Part shown: positions 46,818-58,000 of the stretch, one piece after another
Numbering within the stretch: the first letter of the stretch is position 1
Layout of the letters: each line of letters begins with the position of its first letter
Assembly: GCA_947652115.1 (NCBI GenBank)
Contig: OX393568.1
Span: 23,479,463 to 23,543,462, forward strand
Origin: Blastomussa wellsi
Taxonomy: Eukaryota > Cnidaria > Anthozoa > Scleractinia > Plerogyridae
DNA length: 64,000 nucleotides
Direction: 5' to 3'
Translations under genes and position numbers: made by a program
The notes under the pieces: generated by a model
Database searches by the model: none
Seen by the model: the letters and a program-made list of their open reading frames with translations, nothing else
Told to the model about the DNA's origin: nothing

Positions 46818-49316
46818 TTCTCGTCGATCTTTATAGAGCATTGTATCCCTATAATAAGTATATACCGAGGAGACACGGGTTGGAATCCCGTCGGAGCTCT
46901 GAATTGTTTTGATGCTGTCAGAGCATCGAACCGCTTGATGCGGAGTCACGGGTTTGAATCCCGTTGGAGCTGTAATTTTTCCTCGCAGATCTTAGATGGG
47001 TTTGAATACCGTTAGAGCTCCGATTTTCTCGTCGATCTTGATAGAGCATTGTATCCCTATATGTCGAGGAGACACGGGTTGGAATCCCGTCGGAGTTGAT
47101 AATTGTCTTGCCTCTGTTAAAGCATGGAATCACCAAAGCGAAGTCACGGGTTTGAATCCCGTTGGAACTCTGATTTTTCTCGCCGATCTTAGATGGGTTT
47201 GAATACCGTTTGAGCTTCGATTTTTCTCGTCGATCTTTGTAGAGCATTGTATCCCTATATATCGAGGAGACACGGGTTTGAATCCAGTCCGAGCTCTGAA
47301 TTGTTTTACCATTGTTAGAGCATGGAACCGCTAACGCGGAGTAACGGGTTTGAATCCCGTCGGAACTCTGACTGACTTTCTCGCTTATCGTAGAGCGGTT
47401 TTAATTCCGTTTGTGCTCCGATTTTCTCGTCGATCTTGATAGAGCATTGTATCCCTATACGTCGAGGAGACACGTGTTGGAATCCCGCCGGAGCTGATAA
47501 TTGTCTTGCCTCTGTTAGAGCATCGAATCGCCAACGCGAAGTCACGGGTTTGAATCCCGTTGGAACTCTGATTTTTCTCGCCGATCTTAGATGGGTTTGA
47601 ATACCGTTTGAGCTTCGATTTTTCTCGTCGATCTTTGTAGAGCAATGAATCCCTATATATCGAGGAGACACGGGTTTGAATCCCGTCCGAGCTCTGAATT
47701 GTTTTACCATTGTTAGAGCATGGAACCGCTAACGCGGAGTCACGGGTTTGAATCCCGTCGGAACTCTGATTGACTTTCTCGCTTATCTTAGAGCGGTTTT
47801 AATTCCGTTGGAGCCCTGATTTTTCTCATCGATCTTTATAGAGTATTGTATCCCTTTATATCGAGGAGATACGGGTTTGAATCCCGTCAGAGCTCTGAAT
47901 TCGTTTGCCGTTGTCAGAGCATGGAACCGCTAACGCGGAGTCACGGGTTTGAATCCCGTTGGAACTCTGATTTTTCTGGCCCATTTTAGACAATTGCACC
48001 ACTTTCGTGTAGGTTACGGATGCTAAATATTTTGGAAGCCTTGCTTTTTTTAGGATTCTTTGATTTTCTCGTCGATCTTTATAGAGCATTGTATCCCTAT
48101 AATAAGTATATACCGAGGAGACACGGGTTGGAATCCCGTCGGAGCTCTGAATTGTTTTGATGCTGTCAGAGCATCGAACCGCTGGATGCGGAGTCACGGG
48201 TTTGAATCCCGTTGGAGCTGTAATTTTTCCTCGCAGATCTTAGATGGGTTTGAATACCGTTAGAGCTCCGATTTTCTCGTCGATCTTGATAGAGCATTGT
48301 ATCCCTATATGTCGAGGAGACACGGGTTGGAATCCCGTCGGAGTTGATAATTGTCTTGCCTCTGTTAAAGCATGGAATCACCAAAGCGAAGTCACGGGTT
48401 TGAATCCCGTTGGAACTCTGATTTTTCTCGCCGATCTTAGATGGGTTTGAATACCGTTTGAGCTTCGATTTTTCTCGTCGATCTTTGTAGAGCATTGTAT
48501 CCCTATATATCGAGGAGACACGGGTTTGAATCCAGTCCGAGCTCTGAATTGTTTTACCATTGTTAGAGCATGGAACCGCTAACGCGGAGTAACGGGTTTG
48601 AATCCCGTCGGAACTCTGACTGACTTTCTCGCTTATCGTAGAGCGGTTTTAATTCCGTTTGTGCTCCGATTTTCTCGTCGATCTTGATAATGCATTGTAT
48701 CCCTATACGTCGAGGAGACACGTGTTGGAATCCCGCCGGAGCTGATAATTGTCTTGCCTCTGTTAGAACATCGAATCGCCAACGCGAAGTCACGGGTTTG
48801 AATCCCGTTGGAACTCTGATTTTTCTCGCCGATCTTAGATGGGTTTGAATACCGTTTGAGCTTCGATTTTTCTCGTCGATCTTTGTAGAGCAATGAATCC
48901 CTATATATCGAGGAGACACGGGTTTGAATCCCGTCCGAGCTCTGAATTGTTTTACCATTGTTAGAGCATGGAACCGCTAACGCGGAGTCACGGGTTTGAA
49001 TCCCGTCGGAACTCTGACTGACTTTCTCGCTTATCTTAGAGCGGTTTTAATTCCGTTGGAGCCCTGATTTTTCTCATCGATCTTTATAGAGTATTGTATC
49101 CCTTTATATCGAGGAGATACGGGTTTGAATCCCGTCAGAGCTCTGAATTCGTTTGCCGTTGTCAGAGCATGGAACCGCTAACGCGGAGTCACGGGTTTGA
49201 ATCCTGTTGGAACTCTGATTTTTCTGGCCCATTTTATACAATTGCACCACTTTCGTGTAGGTTACGGATGCTAAATATTTTGGAAGCCTTGCTTTTTTTA
49301 GGATTCTTTGATTTTC
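46818..49316. repeat. Near-identical 1,248-bp tandem duplication inside the array
   Basis: The block from about 46818 to 48066 recurs from about 48066 to 49316 at a constant offset of 1,248 bp, with only a few single-base differences seen (for example TTAGACAATTG against TTATACAATTG near 47990/49238). Both copies end with the same non-array tail (CAATTGCACCACTTTCGTGT ... GGATTCTTTGATTTTC). A recent unequal exchange or an assembly duplication. Confidence 0.85.
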
Positions 49317-49655
49317 ATTAGTCGGCTCGGAATTTGTAATCCCCACTTGAATACAGGCAGTCCTCTGGGGGTTAGAGCCTGAAAGCGTTCTGAGAGAAGT
49401 ACCACCTCGTGAGTAACAAGAACCAGTCCTCTCTGCCTCTCAGATCACATGATTTTCTGAGTTGACTCGTATGGTACTCATGATACCAACGTGCAATAGC
49501 AGAAAGGGTGGGTTTCCAATTCAGGTGCATAGTCCCTAGCCCCAACAGTGCTGCAACCGTACCTCGGGAGCGTGCAGGTAGACAAGCACCAAGTGGAACG
49601 CACGAAACCTTCCACCCAGCATGGGATTACATTAATGTAACTTCAAATTGATTTT
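49317..49655. other. Non-repeat interruption within the array
   Basis: About 340 bases unrelated to the surrounding modules (GGCTCGGAATTTGTAATCCC ... GGGATTACATTAATGTAACT). No gene, splice-compatible exon or transposon ends recognised. The array resumes with ATTTTTCTCGTCGATCTTAG at about 49650. Confidence 0.5.
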
Positions 49656-51519
49656 TCTCGTCGATCTTAGAGCATCGTAACCCTATATATCGAGGAGACA
49701 CGGGTTTGAATCCCGTCGGAGCTCTGAATTTTTTTTTAAGTTGTCAGAGCATCGAACCGCTTGACGCGGAGTCACGGGTTTGAATCCCGTTGGAACGCTA
49801 AGTTTTCTCGCCGATCTTAGAGCGGTTTGAATTCCGTTGGAGCTCTTATTTTTCTCGTCGATCTTGGAGTATCGTATCCCAATATATCGAGGAGACACGG
49901 GATTGAATCCCGTCGGAGCTCTGGATTGTTTTGCCGTAATCCGAGCGTCGAACCGCTAACGCAGAGTCACGGGTTTGAATCCAGTTGGAACGCTAAGTTT
50001 TCTCGCCGATCTTAGAGCGGTTTGAATTCCGTTGGAGCTCTTATTTTTCTCGTCGATCTTGGAGTATCGTATCCCAATATATCGAGGAGACACGGGTTTG
50101 AATCCCGTCGGAGCTCTGAATTGTTTTGCCGTTGTCCGAGCGTCGAACCGCTAACGCGGAGTCACGGGTTTGAATCCCGTTGGAAGTGTGATTTTTCTCG
50201 CAGATCTTAGATGGGTTTGAATACCGTTTGAGCTCCGATTTTTCTCGTCGATCTTTATATAGAGCATTGTATCCCTATAATAAGCATATATCGAGGATAC
50301 ACGAGTTTGAATCCCGTCGGAGCTCGGAATTGTTTTGACGTTGTCAGAGCATCGAACCGCTTGATGCGGAGTCACGGGTTTGAATCCCGTTGGAACTGTT
50401 ATTTTTCTCGCAGATCTTAGATGGGTTTGAATACCGTTTGAACTCCGACTTTCTCGTCGATCTTTATAGAGCATTGTATCCTTATATGTCGAGGAGACAC
50501 GGGTTGGAATCCCGTCGGAGCTGATAATTGTCTTGCCTCTGTTAAAGCATCGAATCGCCAACGCGAAGTCACGGGTTTGAATCCCGTTGGAACTCTGAAT
50601 TGGTTTTCCGTTGTCAAAGCATCGAACCGCTATAAACGCGAAGTCACGGGTTTGAATCCCGTTGGAACTCTGAATTTTCTCGCCGATCTGAAATGGGTTT
50701 GAATACCGTTTGATCTCCGATTTTTCTTGTCGATCTTGATAGAGCATTGTATCCCTATATGTCGAGGAGACACGGGTTTCAATCCCGTCGAAGCTGTTAA
50801 TTGTCTTGTCATTGTTAGAGCATCTAACCGCCAATGCGGAGTCACGGGTTTTCATCCCGTTGGAACTCTGACTTTTCTCACCGATCTAAAATGCTTTTGA
50901 ATACCGTTTCAGCTCCGGTTTTCTCGTCGATCTTAGAGCGGTTTGAATTCCGTTTGATCTCTGATTTTAGTATCGTACCTATCTATCGAGGAGTCACGGG
51001 TTTGAATCCCGTTGGAACTCTGACTGATTTTTGTCGCTGATCTTAGAGCGGTTTGAATTCTGTTGGAGCTCTTGATCTTTCAAGTCGATCTTCAGAGAGC
51101 ATTGTATCCCTATATATCGAGGAGATACGGGTTTGAATCCCGTCGGAGCTCTGAATTCGTTTCCCGTTGTCAGAGCATGGAACTGCTAACGCGGAGTCAC
51201 GGGTTTGAATCCCATTGAAGCTCTGATATTTTCTCGTCGATCTTGGAGCATTGCACCTGTGTTGGGGAGCTCACGTGTTCTAAGCCTGAAGGAGCCCTGA
51301 CTATTTTATTTGAGAACCGCCCCGCCTTCGCGTGGGTAATGGGCCGAATCCCGTAGGAGCACTAAATTTTTAAGGCGTGTTTTAATCTCCAATAACATCC
51401 ACAGTTCTCATATGAATCATTTCATACAATTCACGTTATTTAATTTTTTCTCCTTTTGCGGAAACTTGAAAATATGGACTGAACTTGTTCCTAGTTTGGT
51501 CAAATTAACACTTCTCGTC

Positions 51520-51575
51520 GCACCGGTATCACGAAGGCAACGGCGTGGGTTCGAACCCCATCGGAAACCTGAATT
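51520..51575 (+). pseudogene. Isolated tRNA 3'-half-like sequence with intact B box
   Basis: AACGGCGTGGGTTCGAACCCCATCGGAAACC has a perfect T stem and loop and the canonical GGTTCGA core, preceded by CGGTATCACGAAGGC. It lies just beyond the array end and may represent a less-decayed relative of the array module. There is no complete tRNA cloverleaf. Confidence 0.4.
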
Positions 51576-51966
51576 TAATTTCCAAACGCTCAAATTTTAA
51601 ATTTACTGCGAGGATCAGTTCTCTCATTAATGAATAATCTTATCATTTCATCTAATTCTCATCATTTCACTCCTTTCACGGGAAAATATACACTCTTTTT
51701 ATAAGAATCTTTTTTATAAGAACGTTGAGGCTGAAATTAAGAACACTTTTATTTTGCTCACTGTATATTAAAATGAGAAGCACTGCTGGTCACGTCCGCA
51801 GTAATTTATTGAAATACTGTACCATGTAACATCTTAAGAACGTTTTCAGCCTCAAATCGCAAAAAATATAAGAACGTTCAGCCTCAGCTCCAAAATTAGC
51901 CGTTCTTTGAAAAAGAGTATACGCGCTATAGGATTTAAATTTTTACTTGAACGAGTTGCTACTTAC

Positions 51967-52871
51967 CGTGAGCTGAGTGAGCAGCTCATGCACTGAATCG
52001 GGATGATGTCAGGATTTAAAATCAGTTCCACATCTGACGCATGCAAAACTGCAACTCGGATGCCATTCCACTCGAAGGTTTTCTTAATCTTTCTTGTCTT
52101 TCTTTTGCCATGTATCCATCTGTAGTGTTTCAAACATTTCTCAAGTCAGGACTCATAGTATGACGAACAATTACTCAAAGTTAGAAAATAAAATTGCAAA
52201 GAAAAAATGCGATATAAACATTTTCTCACGGTTTTGTTCTAGGTCTGGTGTCGCGCCTATCCAAATTATTCTTTTACTATTCCGAGAACTCAAAGGCCAA
52301 GTGTGTGACCTGAAATTCATCTCCCGGTTCCATCTAATTCACGATTTTCACCAAATACCAAATCAATACCATTTGAATATTGATGTATAGTTAAGAAAAA
52401 ATCATCGAGTGTTTGCTGGCGCTTTATCTTTATCTTTATCACAAAATAATTGGATTCTAAATTCTGAATGTAAGTGTTTTATGGCTATACAATTAACTGA
52501 AGTTACCTCCTTAAGACGTGCGTTTTCCGTTGTAATCAGTCCTCTTCAATTTGTTCCCACATGCTTTAACTTGGTAATTGCATTGCCTTGGACAGTCTTG
52601 CATCCAGAATCTTCTGAAAAAATATCACAAACTGAATGTATATAATTCTTGGGTAATTCTTCACGAACGTTTGTCGGCTACCACACAGGACTTAGAGAGA
52701 GTTGCTTTAAAATAATTCTGAGAACCACATGCTCAAATATTCCGCTTACCTGCCAAGCAAAGTTTCAGATGCATAAAAAGGGAATAACTTTGTAGAGCAA
52801 GCTTGTTCATCGTGAAAACGGAGTTCTTGCTCAATGTCCAAGCAAAACTCGTTGTAAGAGGAGCGGTTCAC
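51967..52871 (-). CDS. Two exons of an unrecognised protein-coding gene (partial)
   Basis: Exon A, 52750-52871 (acceptor CTCCAG, donor GTAAGC), encodes VNRSSYNEFCLDIEQELRFH then DEQACSTKLFPFYASETLLG. Exon B, 51967-52119 (acceptor CACTACAG, donor GTAAGT), encodes WIHGKRKTRKIKKTFEWNGI then RVAVLHASDVELILNPDIIP and IQCMSCSLSS. Phases 2 and 1 match, codons look natural and both donors are near-consensus, which is why I call it a gene. I do not recognise the family. Exon B ends in phase 2; an acceptor at 45691-45693 inside the open frame above THEM6 would be phase-compatible, so a link to THEM6 is possible but unproven. Further exons were not found. Confidence 0.5.
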
Positions 52872-53224
52872 CTGGAGTTGGCGGAAGATCGGTAAACGTT
52901 ACAGGAAAAGCCAGATTTAAAGTTGTCCAAGAGATTCAGCGACGAGCTCTAGGAGCAAACTAGTGTACTGAAAGACCGTTGCTAAATTTGAAAATGAACG
53001 TGATCTCAAGGGCGCATGGATGTATAAAATCGCGTCATTAATTAAAATTTCTAATCAAAAGGTGTGAATATACGCGCAGCAAAGAATTAATAATACATAA
53101 TTGCAAAATATTCACGTTGATTCGTACTTCTATTCCATTTGTAATTAATTTGCATAATTCGTCTAATTTATATATTTCAATTCTATTTATAAAGCAGGCG
53201 ACCTGTATTTATCAAATATACTGA

Positions 53225-53757
53225 TGTTTCTCGGGCTATCTTTAAAACAGGGGATGGGGAATGGGCTGAGGATCTTTAAAACGGGGAATCTTTGAAAGCG
53301 GGAATCTTTAAAATGGCCAATCTTTAAAAGCGGGAATCTTTAAAACGGGGAATCTTTAAAAGCGGGAATCTTTAAAACGGGGAATCTTTAAAAGCGGGAA
53401 TCTTTAAAACGGGGAATCTTTAAAAGCGGGAATCTTTAGAATGGCCAATCTTTAAAAGCGGGAATCTTTAAAACGGGGAATCTTTAAAAGCGGGAATCTT
53501 TAAAATGGGGAATCTTTAAAAGCGGGAATCTTTAAAACGGGGAATCTTTAAAAGCGGGAATCTTTAAAGCGGGAATCTTTAAAACGGGGAATCTTTAAAA
53601 GCGGGAATCTTTAAAGCGGGAATCTTTAAAACGGGGAATCTTTAAAAGCGGGAATCTTTAAAGCGGGAATCTTTAAAACGGGGAATCTTTAAAAGCGGGA
53701 ATCTTTAAAACGGGGAATCTTTAAAAGCGGGAATCTTTAAAATGGGGAATCTTTAAA
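53225..53757. repeat. 16-bp minisatellite, about 33 units
   Basis: Uninterrupted array of GAATCTTTAAAAGCGG and GAATCTTTAAAACGGG variants, mostly alternating to give a 32-bp higher-order unit. Occasional 14-base units and ATGG variants occur. It lies between the unrecognised gene and POLR1D. Confidence 0.9.
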
Positions 53758-54424
53758 ATCCATATCCGAAACTGAAAAAATAACTCTCGCACGCATTGCG
53801 TGCCTATGTTTTAAGACTAGTGTTTAGTGCTTTGTCTGTTTTTGTTTGCTGTAGTCATTCCAGCGATGCCCTTTTCTGTCAACTTCATTGTTTCCAGTCA
53901 AAACGTTTTCTCCCATATTTCTGACAGTAATGGTGTGCCATCTTTTTTGGGTGTGTGTGTGCCTTCTTGGATTTACGCCACATGTTGTATCCCAAAACAC
54001 AACTGGTAATTGTGCACAAATTATACAGTGAAATATACCACCACAAAGAAACACCGACTCCTATTAGTCTCAAAGTACAACAAAATGCTACCACTTCCAC
54101 AATCCAAAACCTGTTTCTCTTAGACAGGCAGTAATTAACTACTACCAGTATCAAGGTCACCTACCATATCAAACTTTGAAACAATAACAAATTTTATAAT
54201 TTGTTTAAACATTACGTAATACTGCTAATTTCCCTTGCCTTGAGTATTCAACCCTTCAACCCAACCAAAGTCAACAGAAGGGCAGAAGAAAGAACAGAAC
54301 CTGTTGTTGGCTAATAGCTGAGGTTGAAAGAAGCAAAAAATTCACACAACAGACCAATGTGAAATCTTGAGTATTTTTATTGGTTCAATGAAAAGTAATA
54401 TTTCATATCAGGATAACTATCTCA

Positions 54425-54630
54425 TACCTGCCAACCCCTGGTCTCCTTTGCAGTCGTTTTTTGAGATGTTGCGAGACTAGCCAACCCCCAAAGTACAAAA
54501 ATCTGGAGAGGTCTAGAAATTTTTGCATTTCCGATCGAAAACAGCTCGAATAAGAGCACTAAATCAAACAGAGATTTCATTAAAAATTTGGAGACCCCTG
54601 GGAACACCGGGAGAGTTGACAGGTATGCTA
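54425..54630. mobile_element. MITE with ATACCTGYCAAC ends
   Basis: The left end ATACCTGCCAACCCCTGGTC and right end, inverted, ATACCTGTCAACTCTCCC... enclose about 200 bases with GAGAC/CTCC words. Related to the split copy at 24193-25364. Downstream of POLR1D. Confidence 0.6.
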
Positions 54631-55088
54631 CCTGTCTAAATCCATATTAAATAATAATAAAAATAATAACAACAACAATATTTACAGAGAATGGCACCAA
54701 GCTATACTTAAATGCTATACAGTGAAATCCATATTTTTGAACCCTGATTTCTCAAACGTCCCAATAACTGGATTGTGGATGTGCTCAGATTGGTCTCTAA
54801 TTCCAACAACCACCCAACATCCCTTTCATACACGATACTTCAACTTGGCATGCAGGTGGGCTTTCTGCACTTTTTGTCTTTATATCTGAGCAAGTCAGAC
54901 TGTGATACTCCAGTTGACACTACTCTGTGCAAACTCAATATTAAAAGGACTGATTCTGTCTCACGCCAGTGTTTCTTGCCGCACAAATGTTGTTGACCAT
55001 ATGTTGTACTTGTTCATATTTCCATTGCATCTGTGTATAGCAACAACCTTTTTACTCTTCCATCAGTCCATAAACCTGTTGATAGCTG

Positions 55089-58000
55089 TTAATCGTCGGT
55101 AGCTGACATGTCAAAATCGCCATTTTGCTGAGCTTCTTTGTGTTCCTCAACTGCTGTCTGTGTAAAGCAAAGATACATCACAAAAATGAGAAATGACCCA
55201 AACCTCTTTTCTGCTAGTCTGCAGTCCAGAGTGAAAAGTAACTGCAGAATAAATAATAACCAGAGGAAACCACACGTTCTTGCCCCTTATAATAATTTAT
55301 TGAAAGTTTTCCCCTTGCATCGTTACGCTCAGAAGACTAACACAAAAGTGACTGCACCAATAACATGATCATCTTCTCGCTAAATTTGCATTTCTGTCCA
55401 AATTTTTCTTTAAAGGTAGCCGTCATTTCGTCTACAAGTCGATTCGCCTACAAGTCATTTCGCCTACACTGGATACTTGTTCAAAAAAGTTTAATTTAAC
55501 TCAAAACCCGCTAACAGCATGCTACACAAATATATCTCTTTAATCCATGAGCCGAAAGATGAGAGCTCCTTATCTGTGTACAGTACTCTAATCAAGATGT
55601 CACTCCCTAATTGGCGACTTGCTTTATTTTCATCAGCTACTTCTTAGATAATGTTCAGATTATTATTATTATTGCAAACAAAAATAAGACGTGATTTGAA
55701 AGACATACACACATTTCATATTGACTTTTCTGTGCCCACCAACAACATGTGAACTTTGATCAATCAGTGATTACATTTTAAGTTCACTTCAACCGGCTCA
55801 AAAGGTTACATCTAGGTCAGTTGTGATTGGTAGATTTTAATCCATTTTGTTCGTTTGTTTTACAGGGTTTGTTGGCTGTTACCGTAACAATGTCAGCAAA
55901 AAACATAATATTTAATTGAGTAGGTTGTAGGTTTGAAGGTGCAGCAAGCACATCAATACCATCTAACCTCAAATGTAGCCAGCACATGTTCACATAATGC
56001 AGTGAGTTCTGATAAACCTCTCCTCAAGACATCCACAGCAGGAGTACCTCGAAAAATCAAATGTAACAATAAGAATAAGAAACAAATTGAAAATATCATA
56101 ATTTGTTGTTGTTGCTGTTATTCTTATTACTGTTTCTTTTTTCAGGCCTCTCCCTAAGTTAGGGTGCATTTACTTGGGAAATCCAGATTTGAATTTTGAG
56201 ATCCGGATTTCAGATTTACCAATAGAACACAAAATCCAAAACTGGATCTTTAAATCCGGCAAAATCCGTCTTTGGATTTTGTGTTTTTGTGGGAAATTCA
56301 AAACCTGGATTTAACAATCAGCGACCATGAAAGTTAGCGTCCGAAAGCCCGGGGCTAGTGGATTTTATCCTTCAATTGCCTGAAGGGCAAGTGATTGTTT
56401 TTACTAATTAATTAATTCATCACAATTCTGAGAATTTTTCGGGCGAGTGGAAATGACCTCCAGGCTAGTATATCCTGGTTACAACTTTCCTGAAGGGCAA
56501 GCTGGAAAATTGAACTTTGCTGTACCCTGAGAATCCAAATCCAAATCTGAATTTCAAAATCTAAATCCAGATTTCCCAATCGAATGCACCCTTTAAAATA
56601 ATTCATAACAAACAGGCAATTTTGTAATGAATCTGGATAACAGGGGTGGCAAATGGTAAATTCAAGACTTCGCAAGACAGCGAGACTAGCTTTTTTCTCT
56701 GCGAGACTGACACTTTATTAGTGTTTGGATTGCAAGACTGGCACTGGAACACCAAAACAGCTCTGAAAAAGACTGCAAGACCTTAGAAACTGCTCACAAA
56801 ACGAGACAGCAAGATCTGTGAAATTTGAGCAAAAGTAGTTTGCAAGCCCCTTATTTTTTTAAGGGACCAGTGTGTTATAATGTTCCCCTCCCTGTTTACT
56901 GGAAATAAAAGATTTGTACATTCAGATTTGGGCAAAAACTATTATTTTGTAGATTGGAGGATTTGGCAAAAAATAAAGTGGGTGGCAGATTTGTATACTC
57001 CCATTCACCATGCCCACCTCCACCTCCCCTCTGCCCTTTTGCTGCTAGTGAAAAGAAAACTGGTTACAACATTACTTGGACTAGAGTATGAGTGAAAAAC
57101 AATTTTACCAACACCAACGACACTGTACAAATCAGAGCGTGGTATACCTGCACAACTATCAAACTGATTAATCTGTTTAGTTAACCTTTTGCTTGCAGCT
57201 GTAACATACCATTTGTTTGGATCCGAAGATTGATTTTGTTTTCTGATGGATGCGGAATGCTGTACCCACAGAATACAACATCAGGACTTCAACAAAAAAA
57301 GAACATACTTCAATAATGATCTTCAGAATGTAATCACGGTTAGATTTTTTTCAAAACATAGCAGCACTCATCACCTTGTTTGTGGGAAATGAGTAACTTG
57401 AAAAACGTTTACTGTAATTTCTTTATCCCCACAAAGAAAGCCAACTTTCTTCCTAACCCACTCATAAAAAATTAAAAGATCAAAAGAGAAAAGATATTAA
57501 CGCAACAACCCCCTCTGAAATGACTTTTGAAGCCCCCTCAGAAATTCTAGAAATTTTTTTTTTTTTTTTGGGGGGGGGGGGGGGGGGTAGAAAGGTTCTA
57601 ATGCAAGATTCAATTTTGCCAGTTACAATTCCTCCCAGGACAATCCCCAGGACAAGTCGTGCCCTTTTGGTTAAGGTGTAGGGAATTTTTTTAAGTGGTC
57701 TTGTCCCAGGGAAAGGGTGGGACGAAAGAGTAACTTCTCGTTTTTTCTTTGTAGTACATAATATCTTATTGGTTGACACTCCTAATAGTGCTGAACCCAG
57801 GAAAGAGACCACCTATGTCCAGGGAAAATCTCTAAAATCTGTAGCCAATTCAGGGCTGTCACTAAGGGCCAGGAACTTCCCCCGGCTACTACGAGTTTGA
57901 GCCCCGGTTACTTTGAAACAAAACTAAAGCGCTAGGCCCCAGCTACTTTTTCACTTTCCCTGCCTACTTAAAAAATTAGTGACATCCCTGAGAGAATTAA

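Larger units (their letters stand above)
45870..51400. repeat. tRNA-3'-half-like satellite array
   Basis: About 5.5 kb of tandem modules. A repeated superunit of about 190-210 bp has three related submodules, each centred on a T-arm-like palindrome: ACGGGTTTGAATCCCGT, GGGTTTGAATACCGT, or GGTTTGAATTCCGT. After each palindrome comes GGAACTCTGA or GGAGCTCTGA, then usually a T4-T5 run (ATTTTTCTCG), then (C/G)(T/C)CGATCTT. One submodule also has GTTAGAGCATGGAACCGCTAACGCGG, resembling the D-arm end plus anticodon arm. I count 29 exact GGGTTTGAATCCC words by eye. The words resemble a Pol III B box (GGTTCGANTCC) with C changed to T. Open frames here are by-products of the repeat. The array begins about 230 bp upstream of the THEM6 ATG. 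Confidence 0.85.

Noticed and set aside
46411..50855. Many overlapping open frames with repeated SNGIQTH, TGFKPV and DRREK motifs, up to 234 codons
   Set aside because: They are translations of the tRNA-like satellite in several frames. Motifs repeat with the DNA period and have no gene context or splice logic.
45870..51400. CRISPR-like array (palindromic repeats with spacers)
   Set aside because: Eukaryotic context, diverged palindromes, related 'spacers', no cas genes. The repeat is T-arm-like.
53824..54160. Minus-strand frames of 76 and 91 codons
   Set aside because: Low-complexity Cys/Trp/His-rich translation, no ATG-proximal or splice signals in keeping with neighbours, no family recognised.
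57480..57812. 110-codon minus-strand frame with a [11 protein letters not shown] run
   Set aside because: Created by a poly-T/poly-G tract in a POLR1D intron. No domain and no splice-compatible partners.
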